Part shown: in pieces, positions 26,617 through 35,983 of the stretch | Layout: every line of letters begins with the position of its first letter | How positions within the stretch are numbered: the first letter of the stretch is position 1 | Assembly: GCF_017876795.1 (NCBI RefSeq) | Contig: NZ_JAGIOR010000002.1 | Coordinates: 496,001-560,000, forward strand | Direction of reading: 5' to 3' | Source of the DNA: Rhizobium leguminosarum | Lineage (GTDB): Bacteria; Pseudomonadota; Alphaproteobacteria; Rhizobiales; Rhizobiaceae | DNA length: 64,000 nt | The notes under the pieces: generated by a model | What the model saw: only the letters and a program-made list of their open reading frames with translations | The model's database searches: none | Told to the model about the DNA's origin: nothing | Program-made: the position numbers and the translations under genes

Positions 26617-26745
26617 TGGCTGGGATTACCAGCCGGGTGCTCCGGCTCGATCCTCCGCTCAAATCATTGCCATAGGCGGAACTCTCGCTAACCGCGAGGG
26701 TTATCGGATTGCAACATCCTTTGAACGAATGGAAGGACAAGTCGT

Positions 26746-27099
26746 ATGATATCCAGATCCGCTGTGTCGCCGGAAAGCGGCACTGACGACGCCCGCTCTG
26801 CCGATACGCAGCAGACCGCGAACGATCGTCGCAGGACAATGGAGAATGCCCGCAGCAATGTAAGCGCGGTGATAGACGAAGACAGCGACACCGAAACCCC
26901 AAGCCTGAAGCTTGCGAAGGAATATCTCAGCCTCGGCGGTCGCCGCCGGTCAAAGATTGACGACAACATCACCGATGTCCGCCAATGGGATGAGGATCCG
27001 CCGGAGGCTGAGCGTTTCTGGAAGGAAAGGGTGGAGACCCTTTCTAAGGATGAGCGCAAACAGGTGGAGGATTTTCTTCCTACCATCAACACGCCCTAA
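26746..27099 (+). CDS. Small hydrophilic protein, function unknown
   Basis: A 117-aa charged protein with a GGAAGG ribosome site ahead of the ATG. The N-terminal half looks disordered (Ser/Thr/Asp/Arg rich); the C-terminal half (about 55-117) has WDEDPPEAERFWKERVETLS and looks helical. It resembles small rhizobial proteins without known function. No transmembrane or signal segment. Confidence 0.6.
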   Translation: MISRSAVSPESGTDDARSADTQQTANDRRRTMENARSNVSAVIDEDSDTETPSLKLAKEYLSLGGRRRSKIDDNITDVRQWDEDPPEAERFWKERVETLSKDERKQVEDFLPTINTP

Positions 27100-27153
27100 G
27101 CGGCAGTCGGCTGTATATTCGAACGGCTCACTCGAAAGCGCTTGGAGGAAGTC

Positions 27154-27480
27154 ATGGCTACAGACAAGCACGAGCAGATACGTCGCCGCGCCTATGAAAT
27201 CTGGGAGGCCGAGGGCCGGCCGGATGGCGCGGACCAGCGCCATTGGCTGCAAGCTTGCGACGAACTGGCCGGCGAGGATGAACATGAGACGCTGCAGGAC
27301 CGGCTCGATGAAGACGACAGGGATGATGCGGCGCTACTTCAAGGCGCCGGTGAGAGCGGCGATCTCGATCGGCAACCACCTAAGCCCGGCCGGGTCGCCG
27401 AGACTACCGTGCCTGATATCGAGATGACGACAGGCGAAAACCCGTCTCAGCGGAAGATCAGGAAGACCGAAGGGCCGTAA
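27154..27480 (+). CDS. DUF2934-domain protein
   Basis: A 108-aa protein. The N-terminal 35 residues (EQIRRRAYEIWEAEGRPDG and DQRHWLQACDEL) are the DUF2934 motif, a short helical domain common in rhizobia and of unknown role. The rest is acidic and probably disordered. The ATG at 27154 follows GGAGGAAG. The HD-domain gene begins 4 bp after its stop, so the two are coupled. Confidence 0.8.
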   Translation: MATDKHEQIRRRAYEIWEAEGRPDGADQRHWLQACDELAGEDEHETLQDRLDEDDRDDAALLQGAGESGDLDRQPPKPGRVAETTVPDIEMTTGENPSQRKIRKTEGP

Positions 27481-27484
27481 TTCC

Positions 27485-27901
27485 ATGCAGCATCTCGACC
27501 ACGCCATCCAAATCGCTCTCGAGGCGCATGAAGGGCAGGCTGATAAGACCGACCGGCCGTTCTTCGAGCACTGCCAGCGGGTAGCGCTTCTCGTTTCCGG
27601 CGACGAGACGCGAACGGTCGCCTACCTTCACGACGTCGTCGAGAAGGGAAGTGGGTGGACGCTCGACAGGCTGAGGGAGGAAGGCTTTCCGCCGGGGACT
27701 ATCTCCGCGGTAGATGCTTTGACGCGGCGGACGGACGAGCCGGATGACGACTTCGTCAGACGCGCGGCATCAAACCCGCTGGCCCTGCGGGTCAAACAGG
27801 CCGACCTCGAAGACAATCTCAGTCAAGCCGAACAAGCCGGCAAGAAAACGGAAAAATACCAGCGCGGCCTGGATCTCCTACGCGAGCGGAAGAGCAGGTA
27901 A
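27485..27901 (+). CDS. Small HD-domain phosphohydrolase, MESH1/SpoT-hydrolase-like
   Basis: A 138-aa protein resembling the hydrolase half of SpoT and stand-alone MESH1-type enzymes that degrade (p)ppGpp. Order of motifs: AHEGQADKTDRPFFEHCQRV (about 15-34, metal-binding His), YLHDVVEKGSGWTLDRL (HD pair near 49-50), VDALTRR, then VKQADLEDNL (Asp near 108). All metal and catalytic positions that I can recognise are kept. It is separated from the DUF2934 gene by 4 bp. Other nucleotides could be substrates; the ppGpp link is family inference. Confidence 0.78.
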   Translation: MQHLDHAIQIALEAHEGQADKTDRPFFEHCQRVALLVSGDETRTVAYLHDVVEKGSGWTLDRLREEGFPPGTISAVDALTRRTDEPDDDFVRRAASNPLALRVKQADLEDNLSQAEQAGKKTEKYQRGLDLLRERKSR

Positions 27902-27943
27902 TAAATTCGCCCAATCGCCACCGAGCTCGGCAATCGGCCGATT

Positions 27944-28213
27944 TCAGGCTTTGTTGGTAAACCAAACCGTCGGCGCGCCGAGCACGCCCCCCGTGCGCAT
28001 CGCCGTCTTCAGCTCGTCAAGCTTGCTGAATGCCTGAGCCGCCTCCAGCGTGGCAAACTCGTGGGTGACGGTAATATCGTTCGGATTGTCGATCGCGCGA
28101 TAAACGGCTTGCGCCGTCACCCCGTTGGCCTTCTGCACCGGAGAAAATCCATCATATATCTTGCGCCAGGCGGCGTAGTCGGAGACCTCGTGCCGCACGA
28201 ATAATGTGGTCAT
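27944..28213 (-). CDS. Small dimeric alpha/beta-barrel-like protein (ABM superfamily)
   Basis: An 89-aa protein beginning MTTLFVRHEVSDYAAWRKIY, a layout typical of antibiotic-monooxygenase/cyclase-like ferredoxin folds, with VTHEFATLEAAQAFSK as the second helix region. These proteins dimerise and have varied or unknown roles. It is preceded by GGAGGAT. It is adjacent to a second protein of the same style at 28259-28522, 45 bp upstream on the same strand. Confidence 0.68.
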   Translation of the reverse strand: MTTLFVRHEVSDYAAWRKIYDGFSPVQKANGVTAQAVYRAIDNPNDITVTHEFATLEAAQAFSKLDELKTAMRTGGVLGAPTVWFTNKA

Positions 28214-28258
28214 ATCATCCTCCCGCGTTGAATTTTTCAGGTTTGGTCGGGACGCGTG

Positions 28259-28522
28259 TTACGATTGAACGAGGAGCACCAGGCTCTCGGGCAAGACGCC
28301 GTCATGCTCCATCGCGTCGGCCGCTGCCTTGGTCTGCATGAAGGCCATCAACTTTTCCATATCGGCGACGTCCATGACCAGGCCGACGCGGTTAGACGTT
28401 TGCGGGTCTATAAACGTGCGAATGTTCGTGACGCCAATCGGTTCGAATACCTGTTTACGAATAGGTGAAGCGAGCCAGTGTTTTGTGTCTTTGACATTGT
28501 GATAGGCCATTATTGTAGGCAT
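28259..28522 (-). CDS. Small dimeric alpha/beta-barrel-like protein (second of a pair)
   Basis: An 87-aa protein. The ATG at 28522 follows GGAGACC; the frame is open to 28594 but without support. It reads MPTIMAYHNVKDTKHWLAS, then VGLVMDVADMEKLMAFMQTK, matching the strand-helix-strand layout of its neighbour. The pair may act together or be an old duplication. No function is known to me. Confidence 0.65.
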   Translation of the reverse strand: MPTIMAYHNVKDTKHWLASPIRKQVFEPIGVTNIRTFIDPQTSNRVGLVMDVADMEKLMAFMQTKAAADAMEHDGVLPESLVLLVQS

Positions 28523-28782
28523 TGCGGTCTCCTCGGGCGTTGGAAAATGAAAACCGAGTACATCACTACGCTTTGCTGAGTTTAATTTCAGCAATATTGC
28601 GTTAAATGGGAGATTCCGATCGATTAGTCAAAGGTATAAATATAATTATCCGGAGTAATCCAAATATACTATGGTCGACAGCGGGTTTGACCGCTGCGTT
28701 AATTTCCCGAGAATGGCTTTTGTAATTGTTCCGGAGTCCGCGACAGCAGGCACGCGTGAGATGGCTCACTATTCCGAGTGGA

Positions 28783-29213
28783 CTAAACGCAGTTAGGCTT
28801 CACGACCTCGAGTGGTCCGAGGATGGTGATGCCTTCCCTACGTGCGGCGTCCGCCATCTTTCGGTCGGCCGTCGCCAAAGGCAGGTCTTGTGTTTTCGCC
28901 AGGGCGACGTAACTCGCGTCATATCCCGTCAGTCCGTAGTGGCTCGCCAAATCAAGGATCAAGCTGTCACCTCCCGATCCTGCGTCCTCCAGGGACAGTC
29001 CGCGCAATTGCGTCATGAGCAGGAGCGCCTCGCCGGATCGAAGCCGCCCCCGATGTTCGGCCATCAGAAACAGATGGCGGGTTTCGAACCAGAACAAGGT
29101 CGGCACCAATCCAACCGTGGTGCTGAGATCGGACATCAGCCGGTCGGCTGCATCGTGCTGTTCGTCTGGAAGAAACCAGGCGGCGGCGATGGATGCGTCA
29201 AGGACAAAGGACA

Positions 29214-29214
<1 letters not shown>
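28783..29214 (-). CDS. vapC: VapC-type PIN-domain toxin
   Basis: A 143-aa PIN-domain ribonuclease. The acidic residues expected for metal binding are present: Asp6 (FVLDASIAAAW), Glu44 (FWFETRH), Asp99 (TGYDASYVALA) and Asp117 (LATADRKM). I start at ATG 29214, whose first base is the last base of the antitoxin stop (TGATG), the usual coupling in such pairs. The RNA target is unknown. Confidence 0.9.
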
Positions 29215-29540
<326 letters not shown>

Positions 29541-29544
29541 CTAT

Positions 29545-29569
29545 AAGTTGGTCAACCGCTAACCAACTT
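29545..29569. promoter_or_regulatory. Inverted repeat AAGTTGGT-N9-ACCAACTT, candidate VapBC operator
   Basis: Perfect 8-bp arms with a 9-bp centre, about 90 bp upstream of vapB. On the minus strand the centre contains TTGAC, a possible -35 element. The symmetry suits binding by a Phd-type antitoxin dimer. Confidence 0.45.
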
Positions 29570-29725
29570 GCTGTGGCGCGATCCACGAGGTGATGCGCGA
29601 AGCGCAATCAGGTGGCGGGGATTGCAGCTACATCAGGAGAGCAAAGGCCGGCACGCGCACGCCGTTTTCGCGAAAGTGCCGCTCCAGTTCGTCAAGATCC
29701 GGGCGAACCGGCGGATTTGCGAGGT

Positions 29726-31000
29726 CTATTTGATGGCCTTCACGCCTTCGGTCATTTCCTTCAAGCCGTCGTCGACGGAGGTGTTGTCGGTCATCATCGC
29801 GTCATGGACGCGGTTGAGCACGACCTCGATCTTGGCGGCGTTCGGGTTGACCGCCATCTCCAGATAGGCTTTCGACGGTATCAGCGCCTCCTTGCTGGCG
29901 GCGTCCTCTGGGAAGCCGGGTGTTGCCGCGATCTTTGCGCTGACGTCAGCGGTCTTGAGCGCCGGGAAGGTGCCCGTCGATGCGATGACCGCCGCGCCCT
30001 CGGGACCGGTGACGAACTTGATGAAGTCGAGAGCGGCAGCCTTGTGGTCGGAATTGGCGTTGACCGCGAGGCCCGAGATCTGCGCAGCCGTGGTGCCGGC
30101 TGCCACGCCGTCCGGATGCGGGAACTTCACGATGCCCCAGTTCTTGCTCTTCGATTCACCAGACTTCACCTTGGCGATCTGGGTGCCGACGAACCAGGTG
30201 CCCATCGGCAGCATGCCGATCGTGCCGTTGAAGAAGAGCGCCGAATAGTGCGTGTTCGACGTCTTCAGGAAGGCATAGGAGGGAATGGCACCATCTTTCT
30301 GCAGGGTGAGCGCTCGTTCGTACCAAGGCTTCAGGAAGGCGTAGTCGCCATCGACGAGCGTGTGTTTCCCGTCGAGGATGCCGGGCAGCTGAACGGTCGA
30401 ACGCCAGGTATGCAAGAGCGCGCCATAGGTCTTGTTGGCGCCCATGCCGCCCGAAAGCTTCTCGGCGGTCGCGTCGAATTGCGCCCAGGTCATGTCGTTG
30501 GTGGGGTAGGGGACGCCTGATTTGTCGAAGATGTCTTTATTGTAATAGACGATCCAGAAGTCGGAGCGGAATGGCAGGGAATAGATCTTGCCGTCGACGG
30601 TCAGTTCCTCGATCAGGCCGCCATAGGGAGCCGGATCGATTTTCTGCGCGGTCACGAAGCTGCTGAGATCGGCGATATTGCCGGCACGCACCAGATTGGT
30701 ATAGCCCGGTACGTCCTTGATAGTGACGATGTCGATATCTTTCGAGCCGCCGGTCAGCTGCGTCGAGATCATCTGTTGGTAGTCCTGCGAGCCGAGATCC
30801 ATCGGCTCGAACTTCACGTTCGGATGCTTGGCCTGATAGGCCTCGATCAGCGGCTTGTAATACGCGGTCGTGTCCCAGTCCCACAAAGCCCATTTCAGCG
30901 TCACGGCGTCCTCAGCAAACGCTGCGCCGGCCGTTGTTGCTGCCAGCGTGAAACCTGCCACGGCAAGTTTCACCGTCCTCCCGAATTTATCCAAATACAT
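29726..31000 (-). CDS. Sugar ABC transporter substrate-binding protein (CUT1, family 1)
   Basis: A 424-aa periplasmic binding protein of the SBP_bac_1 type. Signal peptide at about 1-29 (AATTAGAAFA-EDA); mature domain with LKWALWDWDTTAYYKPLIEAY, the FRSDFWIVYYNKDIF hinge segment, and aromatic residues suited to an oligosaccharide. It is the last gene of a minus-strand operon that also encodes two permeases, a GH88 enzyme, the ATPase and a DUF624 protein. This suggests an unsaturated uronic-acid oligosaccharide as ligand (inference). Confidence 0.92.
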   Translation of the reverse strand: MYLDKFGRTVKLAVAGFTLAATTAGAAFAEDAVTLKWALWDWDTTAYYKPLIEAYQAKHPNVKFEPMDLGSQDYQQMISTQLTGGSKDIDIVTIKDVPGYTNLVRAGNIADLSSFVTAQKIDPAPYGGLIEELTVDGKIYSLPFRSDFWIVYYNKDIFDKSGVPYPTNDMTWAQFDATAEKLSGGMGANKTYGALLHTWRSTVQLPGILDGKHTLVDGDYAFLKPWYERALTLQKDGAIPSYAFLKTSNTHYSALFFNGTIGMLPMGTWFVGTQIAKVKSGESKSKNWGIVKFPHPDGVAAGTTAAQISGLAVNANSDHKAAALDFIKFVTGPEGAAVIASTGTFPALKTADVSAKIAATPGFPEDAASKEALIPSKAYLEMAVNPNAAKIEVVLNRVHDAMMTDNTSVDDGLKEMTEGVKAIK

Positions 31001-31064
31001 TGCTGTTCTCCTTCCCTGGATCGTCGCTGGATCAGTTATTTATGAAGCGTTTCGTGCATGCGCT

Positions 31065-31766
31065 TTACGGTGCGGACGCTTTTGCCTCTGGCAAGTCCAG
31101 CACCAACACCGCCGCCCGATGGACGCCGAAGGCGACGGCGAACATTCCGAGTGAAAAATTAACGGTTGCCGGCATGAACACGGAAACCGGATAGAAGAGG
31201 ATGTGCGCCAGCCACAGAGTGGCGACGAAGGCAAGCGCAGCAAGCGCCGGGAGCGGACGGAGGACGGAGGCGAGCGCAGCCAACCGCAGCAGCCGGAGAG
31301 CCGGCAGATCGCGCATCACCATCAAAACGATGAGATGGCAGGCAAGTACCGCGACGAAGGCGGCGGCGGCGAGCCCGATCGTCAGAGGGGCGGCGAGCAA
31401 CAGGTCATCCCGTGCGCCGGCGGCATAGGTCATGATCGCATATGTGCAGATTGCAAGGGCGCCCGTCAGTGCCAGGCCCCAGGCGGTGGCGCGCCAGAAG
31501 TAGTGCTTAAAAGCTTCCGTGAACTCTCTGAGGAGATAGGTGTTGCGATCCTCCACGAAGGCCACCGAGACGCGGGCCATGGCGGCGAGCGCGGCCGGCA
31601 GCGTTACGACGAAGAGCGAAGCCAGGATGAACAGGATGTTCAGCTTGACCATCTCCCACCATTCGCGGGCGAGGATCTCGGCAAACAGGGCAAGACCGGT
31701 CCTCTTCGGAGCATCCTTTGGAATGCCCGGCCCCTCCCTCGTCCACATGTCCCGCAACCGCTGCAT
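31065..31766 (-). CDS. DUF624 (YesL-like) membrane protein
   Basis: A 233-aa integral membrane protein with about five helices (about 43-68, 93-115, 120-145, 165-185, 195-220). DUF624/YesL proteins are encoded beside CUT1 importers for rhamnogalacturonan and other plant oligosaccharides, including in Bacillus, but their role is not established. Here it lies between the ATPase (20 bp gap) and the binding-protein gene. It could be a transporter accessory factor. Confidence 0.85.
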   Translation of the reverse strand: MQRLRDMWTREGPGIPKDAPKRTGLALFAEILAREWWEMVKLNILFILASLFVVTLPAALAAMARVSVAFVEDRNTYLLREFTEAFKHYFWRATAWGLALTGALAICTYAIMTYAAGARDDLLLAAPLTIGLAAAAFVAVLACHLIVLMVMRDLPALRLLRLAALASVLRPLPALAALAFVATLWLAHILFYPVSVFMPATVNFSLGMFAVAFGVHRAAVLVLDLPEAKASAP

Positions 31767-31786
31767 AGCCTTCTCCCGCAGGCGCC

Positions 31787-32896
31787 TCAGTAAAGAATCG
31801 AGCGTTCCGTTTCCTTGTCGAACAGCTGCGCATTGCTCATGTCGGCGACGAGCCTTGCCGTCTCGCCGATCGCCGGACGGAAACGCGGCGAGACCCGTGC
31901 GATGAGATTGCGGCCGCCGGCCACCATGTTCAGGTGCACTTCCGAGCCCATTGGTTCGGCAAGTTCCACGACCGCATCCAGCGGCGCCAGACTCTGTTCC
32001 GAGATGTCGGCCGGCGGCAGTTCGTGAAAATTCTCAGGCCGGATGCCGAGCACCAGTTCACGTCCCTCATAGGGTGCGATCCTGCCCTTGTCGAAATGAT
32101 CAGGAAGCGGCAGTTCCCGACCATCGAAGACGGCGACATAGCCGTCGCTCCGGCGCTGAACAGTCGAGGGCAGCATGTTCATCTGCGGTGCGCCGATAAA
32201 GCCGGCGACGAACATGTTGACCGGACGATCGTAGAGGTTCTGCGGCGTATCGACCTGCTGGATGTGGCCGTCCTTCATGACGACGATCCGGTCGGCCATG
32301 GTCATGGCCTCCACCTGATCGTGGGTGACATAGATGAAGGTGGCGTTGAGCCGCTTGTGCAGCTTGGTAATTTCAGAACGCATCGTGCCGCGCAGCTTGG
32401 CGTCGAGGTTGGAAAGCGGCTCGTCGAGAAGGAAGACGGCGGGATTGCGCACCATGGCGCGGCCGAGCGCCACGCGCTGGCGCTGGCCGCCCGATAGCGC
32501 CTTCGGCTTGCGGTTCAGGAGATGGGTGATGTCGAGGATCTTGGCTGCGTCCTGCACCTGGGCATCGATAAAGTCGCGCGACACTTTTCTGAGCTGCAGG
32601 CCGAAGGCCATGTTCTTGTAGACGGTCATATGCGGATAGAGCGCATAGTTCTGGAAGACCATGGCGATATCCCGATCCTTGGAGGGGACGTCGTTCATGA
32701 CGTCGCCGCCGATCTTGAGTTCTCCGCCCGAGATCTCCTCGAGGCCGGCGATCATCCGCAGCGTCGTCGATTTACCGCAGCCGGAGGGTCCGACCAGAAT
32801 GATGAATTCCTTATCGGCGATCTCCAGATCAATATCGTGGACGACGGTGAGCGCTCCGTAGGATTTGTTCAGCTCTTTAAGCGAAATGCTGGCCAT
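31787..32896 (-). CDS. Sugar ABC transporter ATP-binding protein (UgpC/MalK type)
   Basis: A 369-aa ATPase for CUT1 sugar importers. Walker A GPSGCGKST (about 37-45), signature LSGGQRQR, Walker B VFLLDEPLSNLD (about 155-166), switch His in VTHDQVEAMTMAD, and a C-terminal TOBE region (about 240-360, EPMGSEVHLNM). It is full length for the MalK group. Its start is 15 bp after GH88. Proteins of this type often serve several permeases, so it could also energise the ATPase-less importer at 47850-50996. Confidence 0.94.
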   Translation of the reverse strand: MASISLKELNKSYGALTVVHDIDLEIADKEFIILVGPSGCGKSTTLRMIAGLEEISGGELKIGGDVMNDVPSKDRDIAMVFQNYALYPHMTVYKNMAFGLQLRKVSRDFIDAQVQDAAKILDITHLLNRKPKALSGGQRQRVALGRAMVRNPAVFLLDEPLSNLDAKLRGTMRSEITKLHKRLNATFIYVTHDQVEAMTMADRIVVMKDGHIQQVDTPQNLYDRPVNMFVAGFIGAPQMNMLPSTVQRRSDGYVAVFDGRELPLPDHFDKGRIAPYEGRELVLGIRPENFHELPPADISEQSLAPLDAVVELAEPMGSEVHLNMVAGGRNLIARVSPRFRPAIGETARLVADMSNAQLFDKETERSILY

Positions 32897-32911
32897 CGGG
32901 TTCTCCTGAGG

Positions 32912-34084
32912 TCACCAATAGGAAGACCAGCGACGCGAAAGGCGCGTCAAAGCTTCCATGTAATAATAGTCTCCCCAGGAGACGCACTCATCGACGCCCT
33001 CGCCGCGGCAGGTGTTGAAGGGTGATTTCTTTGAATAGGTGGCGTGCAGCACCAGGCCGTTGGAGACCGTGGGATCCTTGACCGCATAGTGGTCGGCCAG
33101 GCTCTTGATCATGCGGCGCGCGAGCGTGCGGTAGCGTTCGGCGGCTTCGGCTTCGACGAGCTCGGCCATTTCAAGCAGGCCGCAGGCGGTGATCGAGGCC
33201 GACGAACTGTCGCGCGGCTCGCCGTCGCCGTCGGAAAAGACGAGATCCCAATAAGGCACCATGTCGGCCGGCAGCCGGTTGAGATAGAAGGCGAGCAGCT
33301 GGTCGAAGGTCAGGCGATATTCTTCGATCCGCTCGTAGCGATAGGAGAGCGCCATGCCCGCGATGCCCCAGGCCTGCCCGCGCGCCCAGGCACTGTCGTC
33401 CCTGTAGCCCTGCTTGGTGGCGCCGCGCACCGGCGCGCCGGTGACCGGGTCCATATAGAAGGTGTGATAGGTGGAATCATCCGGCCGCACCGAATTTGCA
33501 AGCGTGGTGCGGGCATGAATGAGGGCGATCTCGCGGTATTTCGGATCGCCGGTCTCGCGGCTTGCCCAGTAGAGAAGCGGCAGGTTCAAGAGGCCGTCGA
33601 TGATATAGCGGTATTCCTCCGCCTTGCCCTTGCGGCCCCAGGCCTGGATGAATTGGCCGATCGGCTGAAAGCGCTCGATCAGCTGGTCGGCGGCCAGGAT
33701 CGCCGCCTTGCGACCACCCTCGTCTCCAACCAGCTTCCAGGCAGCGATGCAGGAGGGCGAATAAAGAAAGCCCATATCGTGATGATCGGTCTCGATCCGG
33801 TTGACGATCCGATGCAGGAACGATTGGACCTGGATCTGCGCGGCCTCCCGGAAAGCCGCATCGCCGCTATGTTCGTATGCGAGCCACAACTCTCCCGGCC
33901 AGAAGCCTGCGGTCCACTGGTCGTTCGCAACAGCCGGATAGAAATTGTTGACGCTCGAATGGTTCTGCGCGGCGTGGGTGAATTCGGGAAGGTTGCGCCG
34001 GATCTGGTCGACGGCGACATCGAGCGCGGCGTTCACCTCCTCATCGGTAATCGGCTGCGGAGCGACTGAGGAAACAGCGTTCAT
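32912..34084 (-). CDS. Glycoside hydrolase family 88, unsaturated uronyl hydrolase
   Basis: A 390-aa (alpha/alpha)6-barrel enzyme that removes a 4,5-unsaturated uronic acid from oligosaccharides made by polysaccharide lyases. The two catalytic aspartates of the family are recognisable: Asp103 in HHDMGFLYSPS and Asp163 in YIIDGLLNLPLLYW. Substrate-site Trp residues occur in NDQWTAGFWPGE and SAWARGQAWG. No signal peptide, so it is cytoplasmic and acts after import. It sits between permease and ATPase genes, with a 3-bp gap to the permease. The divergent lyase at 36038 could make its substrate. Confidence 0.9.
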   Translation of the reverse strand: MNAVSSVAPQPITDEEVNAALDVAVDQIRRNLPEFTHAAQNHSSVNNFYPAVANDQWTAGFWPGELWLAYEHSGDAAFREAAQIQVQSFLHRIVNRIETDHHDMGFLYSPSCIAAWKLVGDEGGRKAAILAADQLIERFQPIGQFIQAWGRKGKAEEYRYIIDGLLNLPLLYWASRETGDPKYREIALIHARTTLANSVRPDDSTYHTFYMDPVTGAPVRGATKQGYRDDSAWARGQAWGIAGMALSYRYERIEEYRLTFDQLLAFYLNRLPADMVPYWDLVFSDGDGEPRDSSSASITACGLLEMAELVEAEAAERYRTLARRMIKSLADHYAVKDPTVSNGLVLHATYSKKSPFNTCRGEGVDECVSWGDYYYMEALTRLSRRWSSYW

Positions 34085-34087
34085 GGC

Positions 34088-34924
34088 TTAACCCTTCAAT
34101 CCAGTCGAGGCGATGCCCTCGACGAAGAAGCGCTGGAGAACAAGGAAGACGATGAGAACCGGGATGAGGGCGACGACGGAGGCCGCCATGATCAGCCCGT
34201 ACTCGGCCGAGTATTGCGAGATGAACATGCGCAGGCCGATCTGCACGGTCTTCAGCTCGGTCTTGGTCAGATAGATCATCGGTCCGAGGAAGTCGTTCCA
34301 GGTGCTGACGAAGGTGAAGATCGTCAGCGTCGAGAGCGCGGGCTTCGACAGCGGCAGCATGATACGCGCCCAGATCTGGTACTCGTTCATGCCGTCGATG
34401 CGGGCCGCTTCGCAAAGCTCGGTCGGGATCGACATGTAGAACTGTCGCATGAGGAAGACGCCGAAGGCGGTGAAGGCCTGCAGGCAGATCAGCGCCAGAT
34501 GGGTGTTGTTGAGGCCGAATTCGCGCATCAGCAGGAATTGCGGCACCATATAGACCTGCCAGGGCATGGCGATGGTGGCGATGTAGCCGAGGAACAGAGT
34601 GTTTTTATAGGGAAAATTCAGCTTAGCGAAGGCATAGGCCGCAAAGCTGGAGGTCAAAAGCTGCAGCAGCGTGACGATGATCGTCAGTTTCGAGGTGTTG
34701 TAGATGAAGAGGGCGAGCGGGATCTTCGTCCAGATATCGACGTAGTTTTGCCATTGCGGTACGGACGGTATCCACTCGATCGGGAAGGCGAACACGTCGC
34801 GGCTGAGCTTCAGCGATGCCGAAAGCATCCAGGCAAAGGGCATCAGCATGATCAGCGTGACGGCGATGACGATGGCATAGATCGCGATCGTCCCGATGGT
34901 CACCTTGCGTCCGGCGATCCTCAT
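34088..34924 (-). CDS. Sugar ABC transporter permease (MalG type)
   Basis: A 278-aa inner-membrane permease with six helices. The MalG-type EAA loop reads ELCEAARIDGMNEYQIWARI (about 183-202), and the N-terminal region AIYAIVIAVTLIMLMPFAWML is typical. It overlaps the preceding permease gene by 4 bp (34921-34924). Together they form the CUT1 channel. Confidence 0.93.
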   Translation of the reverse strand: MRIAGRKVTIGTIAIYAIVIAVTLIMLMPFAWMLSASLKLSRDVFAFPIEWIPSVPQWQNYVDIWTKIPLALFIYNTSKLTIIVTLLQLLTSSFAAYAFAKLNFPYKNTLFLGYIATIAMPWQVYMVPQFLLMREFGLNNTHLALICLQAFTAFGVFLMRQFYMSIPTELCEAARIDGMNEYQIWARIMLPLSKPALSTLTIFTFVSTWNDFLGPMIYLTKTELKTVQIGLRMFISQYSAEYGLIMAASVVALIPVLIVFLVLQRFFVEGIASTGLKG

Positions 34925-35877
34925 GCCTCGTCCTCCTTCTGGCGCCGGAACTGGAACACGGTGACTGCGAGAACGAGGAAGAACAGCACCAGCGAAACCA
35001 TGCTGGAGTAGCCGAGATCCCAGGAAATGAAGGCCTCGTTGTAGATGTGGTAGACGAGGACCAGCGTCGAGGTGCCGGGTCCGCCCTGGGTGATCATGTA
35101 GATCTGATCGAACACCTTGAAGGACTGGATGGTCAGCATGACGGTCACGAAGAAGGTCGTCGGTCCGAGCTGCGGGACGGTGACGTGGATGAATTTCTGC
35201 CAGGAATTGGCGCCATCGAGATCGGCGGCCTCATAGAGCTCGGCATTGATGCCCTGCAGGCCGGCCAGATAAATGACCATGTAATAGCCCATGTTCTTCC
35301 AGATTCCGAACAGGATCACCGTCACCATCGCCCAGTGGCGATCGGCTGCCCATCCCGGCATGTTCTTCGGGTCGAGGCCGAGCGTGTAGAGGAGCATGTT
35401 CACCGGTCCCATCTCGGGATTGAAGATCATGTTCCAGACGACGGCGACGGCGACCAGCGAGGCGACATAGGGGAAGAACATCGCCGTGCGGAAAAAATCG
35501 CGCCCGACGATCTTCTGGTTAAGGAGAACGGCGAGGCCGAGCGCGCAGACGAGCGTCGCCGGCACGGAGGCGACCGTGTAGATAACCGTGTTCCAGAACG
35601 CCGCGATGAAGGCCTTGTCCTCGAACAGCAGCCAGAAATTGTCGAGGCCCGCGAATGTGATCGCGTTCGAGCCGTCCCAGTGCATGAAGGCGAGCGCGAA
35701 GGCGAACAGGATCGGGCCGAGCGTGAAGACGGCAAAACCGATGAAATTTGGCGCAATGAAGGAGTAGGCGACAAGCGCGTTGCGGATCCTGCGCTGGCGC
35801 TTGGACAGGACCGTGACCTTCCGGCCGGAGGCTGCCGGAGCGCCATCCGCTATGATGACCGAATTCGATAGGGACAC
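34921..35877 (-). CDS. Sugar ABC transporter permease (MalF type)
   Basis: A 318-aa permease. I start at GTG 35877 because a GAGGAGG ribosome site lies 6 nt upstream; the frame continues to 35934 but that part has no such signal. Six helices, the first at about residues 33-58, and an EAA loop around YEAADLDGANSWQKFIHV. It is the first gene of the minus-strand operon, so the promoter lies in the 160-bp divergent region shared with the lyase gene. Confidence 0.92.
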   Translation of the reverse strand: MSLSNSVIIADGAPAASGRKVTVLSKRQRRIRNALVAYSFIAPNFIGFAVFTLGPILFAFALAFMHWDGSNAITFAGLDNFWLLFEDKAFIAAFWNTVIYTVASVPATLVCALGLAVLLNQKIVGRDFFRTAMFFPYVASLVAVAVVWNMIFNPEMGPVNMLLYTLGLDPKNMPGWAADRHWAMVTVILFGIWKNMGYYMVIYLAGLQGINAELYEAADLDGANSWQKFIHVTVPQLGPTTFFVTVMLTIQSFKVFDQIYMITQGGPGTSTLVLVYHIYNEAFISWDLGYSSMVSLVLFFLVLAVTVFQFRRQKEDEA

Positions 35878-35946
35878 CGATGCCTCCTCTTCCTCACGCA
35901 CCGGGATAGCACATATCCCACACTGGTCAAACAAGTTATAAACATG

Positions 35947-35983
35947 TCATATGAATTTTATGGAAATGAAAAAATACATATGA
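35947..35983. promoter_or_regulatory. Paired CATATG sites in divergent control region
   Basis: TCATATGA (35947-35954, perfect palindrome) and ACATATGA (35976-35983) lie 29 bp apart in an AT-rich stretch between the importer operon and the lyase gene. The spacing is close to three helical turns, which would suit cooperative binding of a dimeric regulator. No regulator gene is adjacent. Confidence 0.35.

Noticed and set aside
35047..35871. 274-aa plus-strand frame antisense to the MalF-type permease
   Set aside because: Glu/Asp/Arg/His-rich shadow of membrane-protein codons, without a ribosome site.
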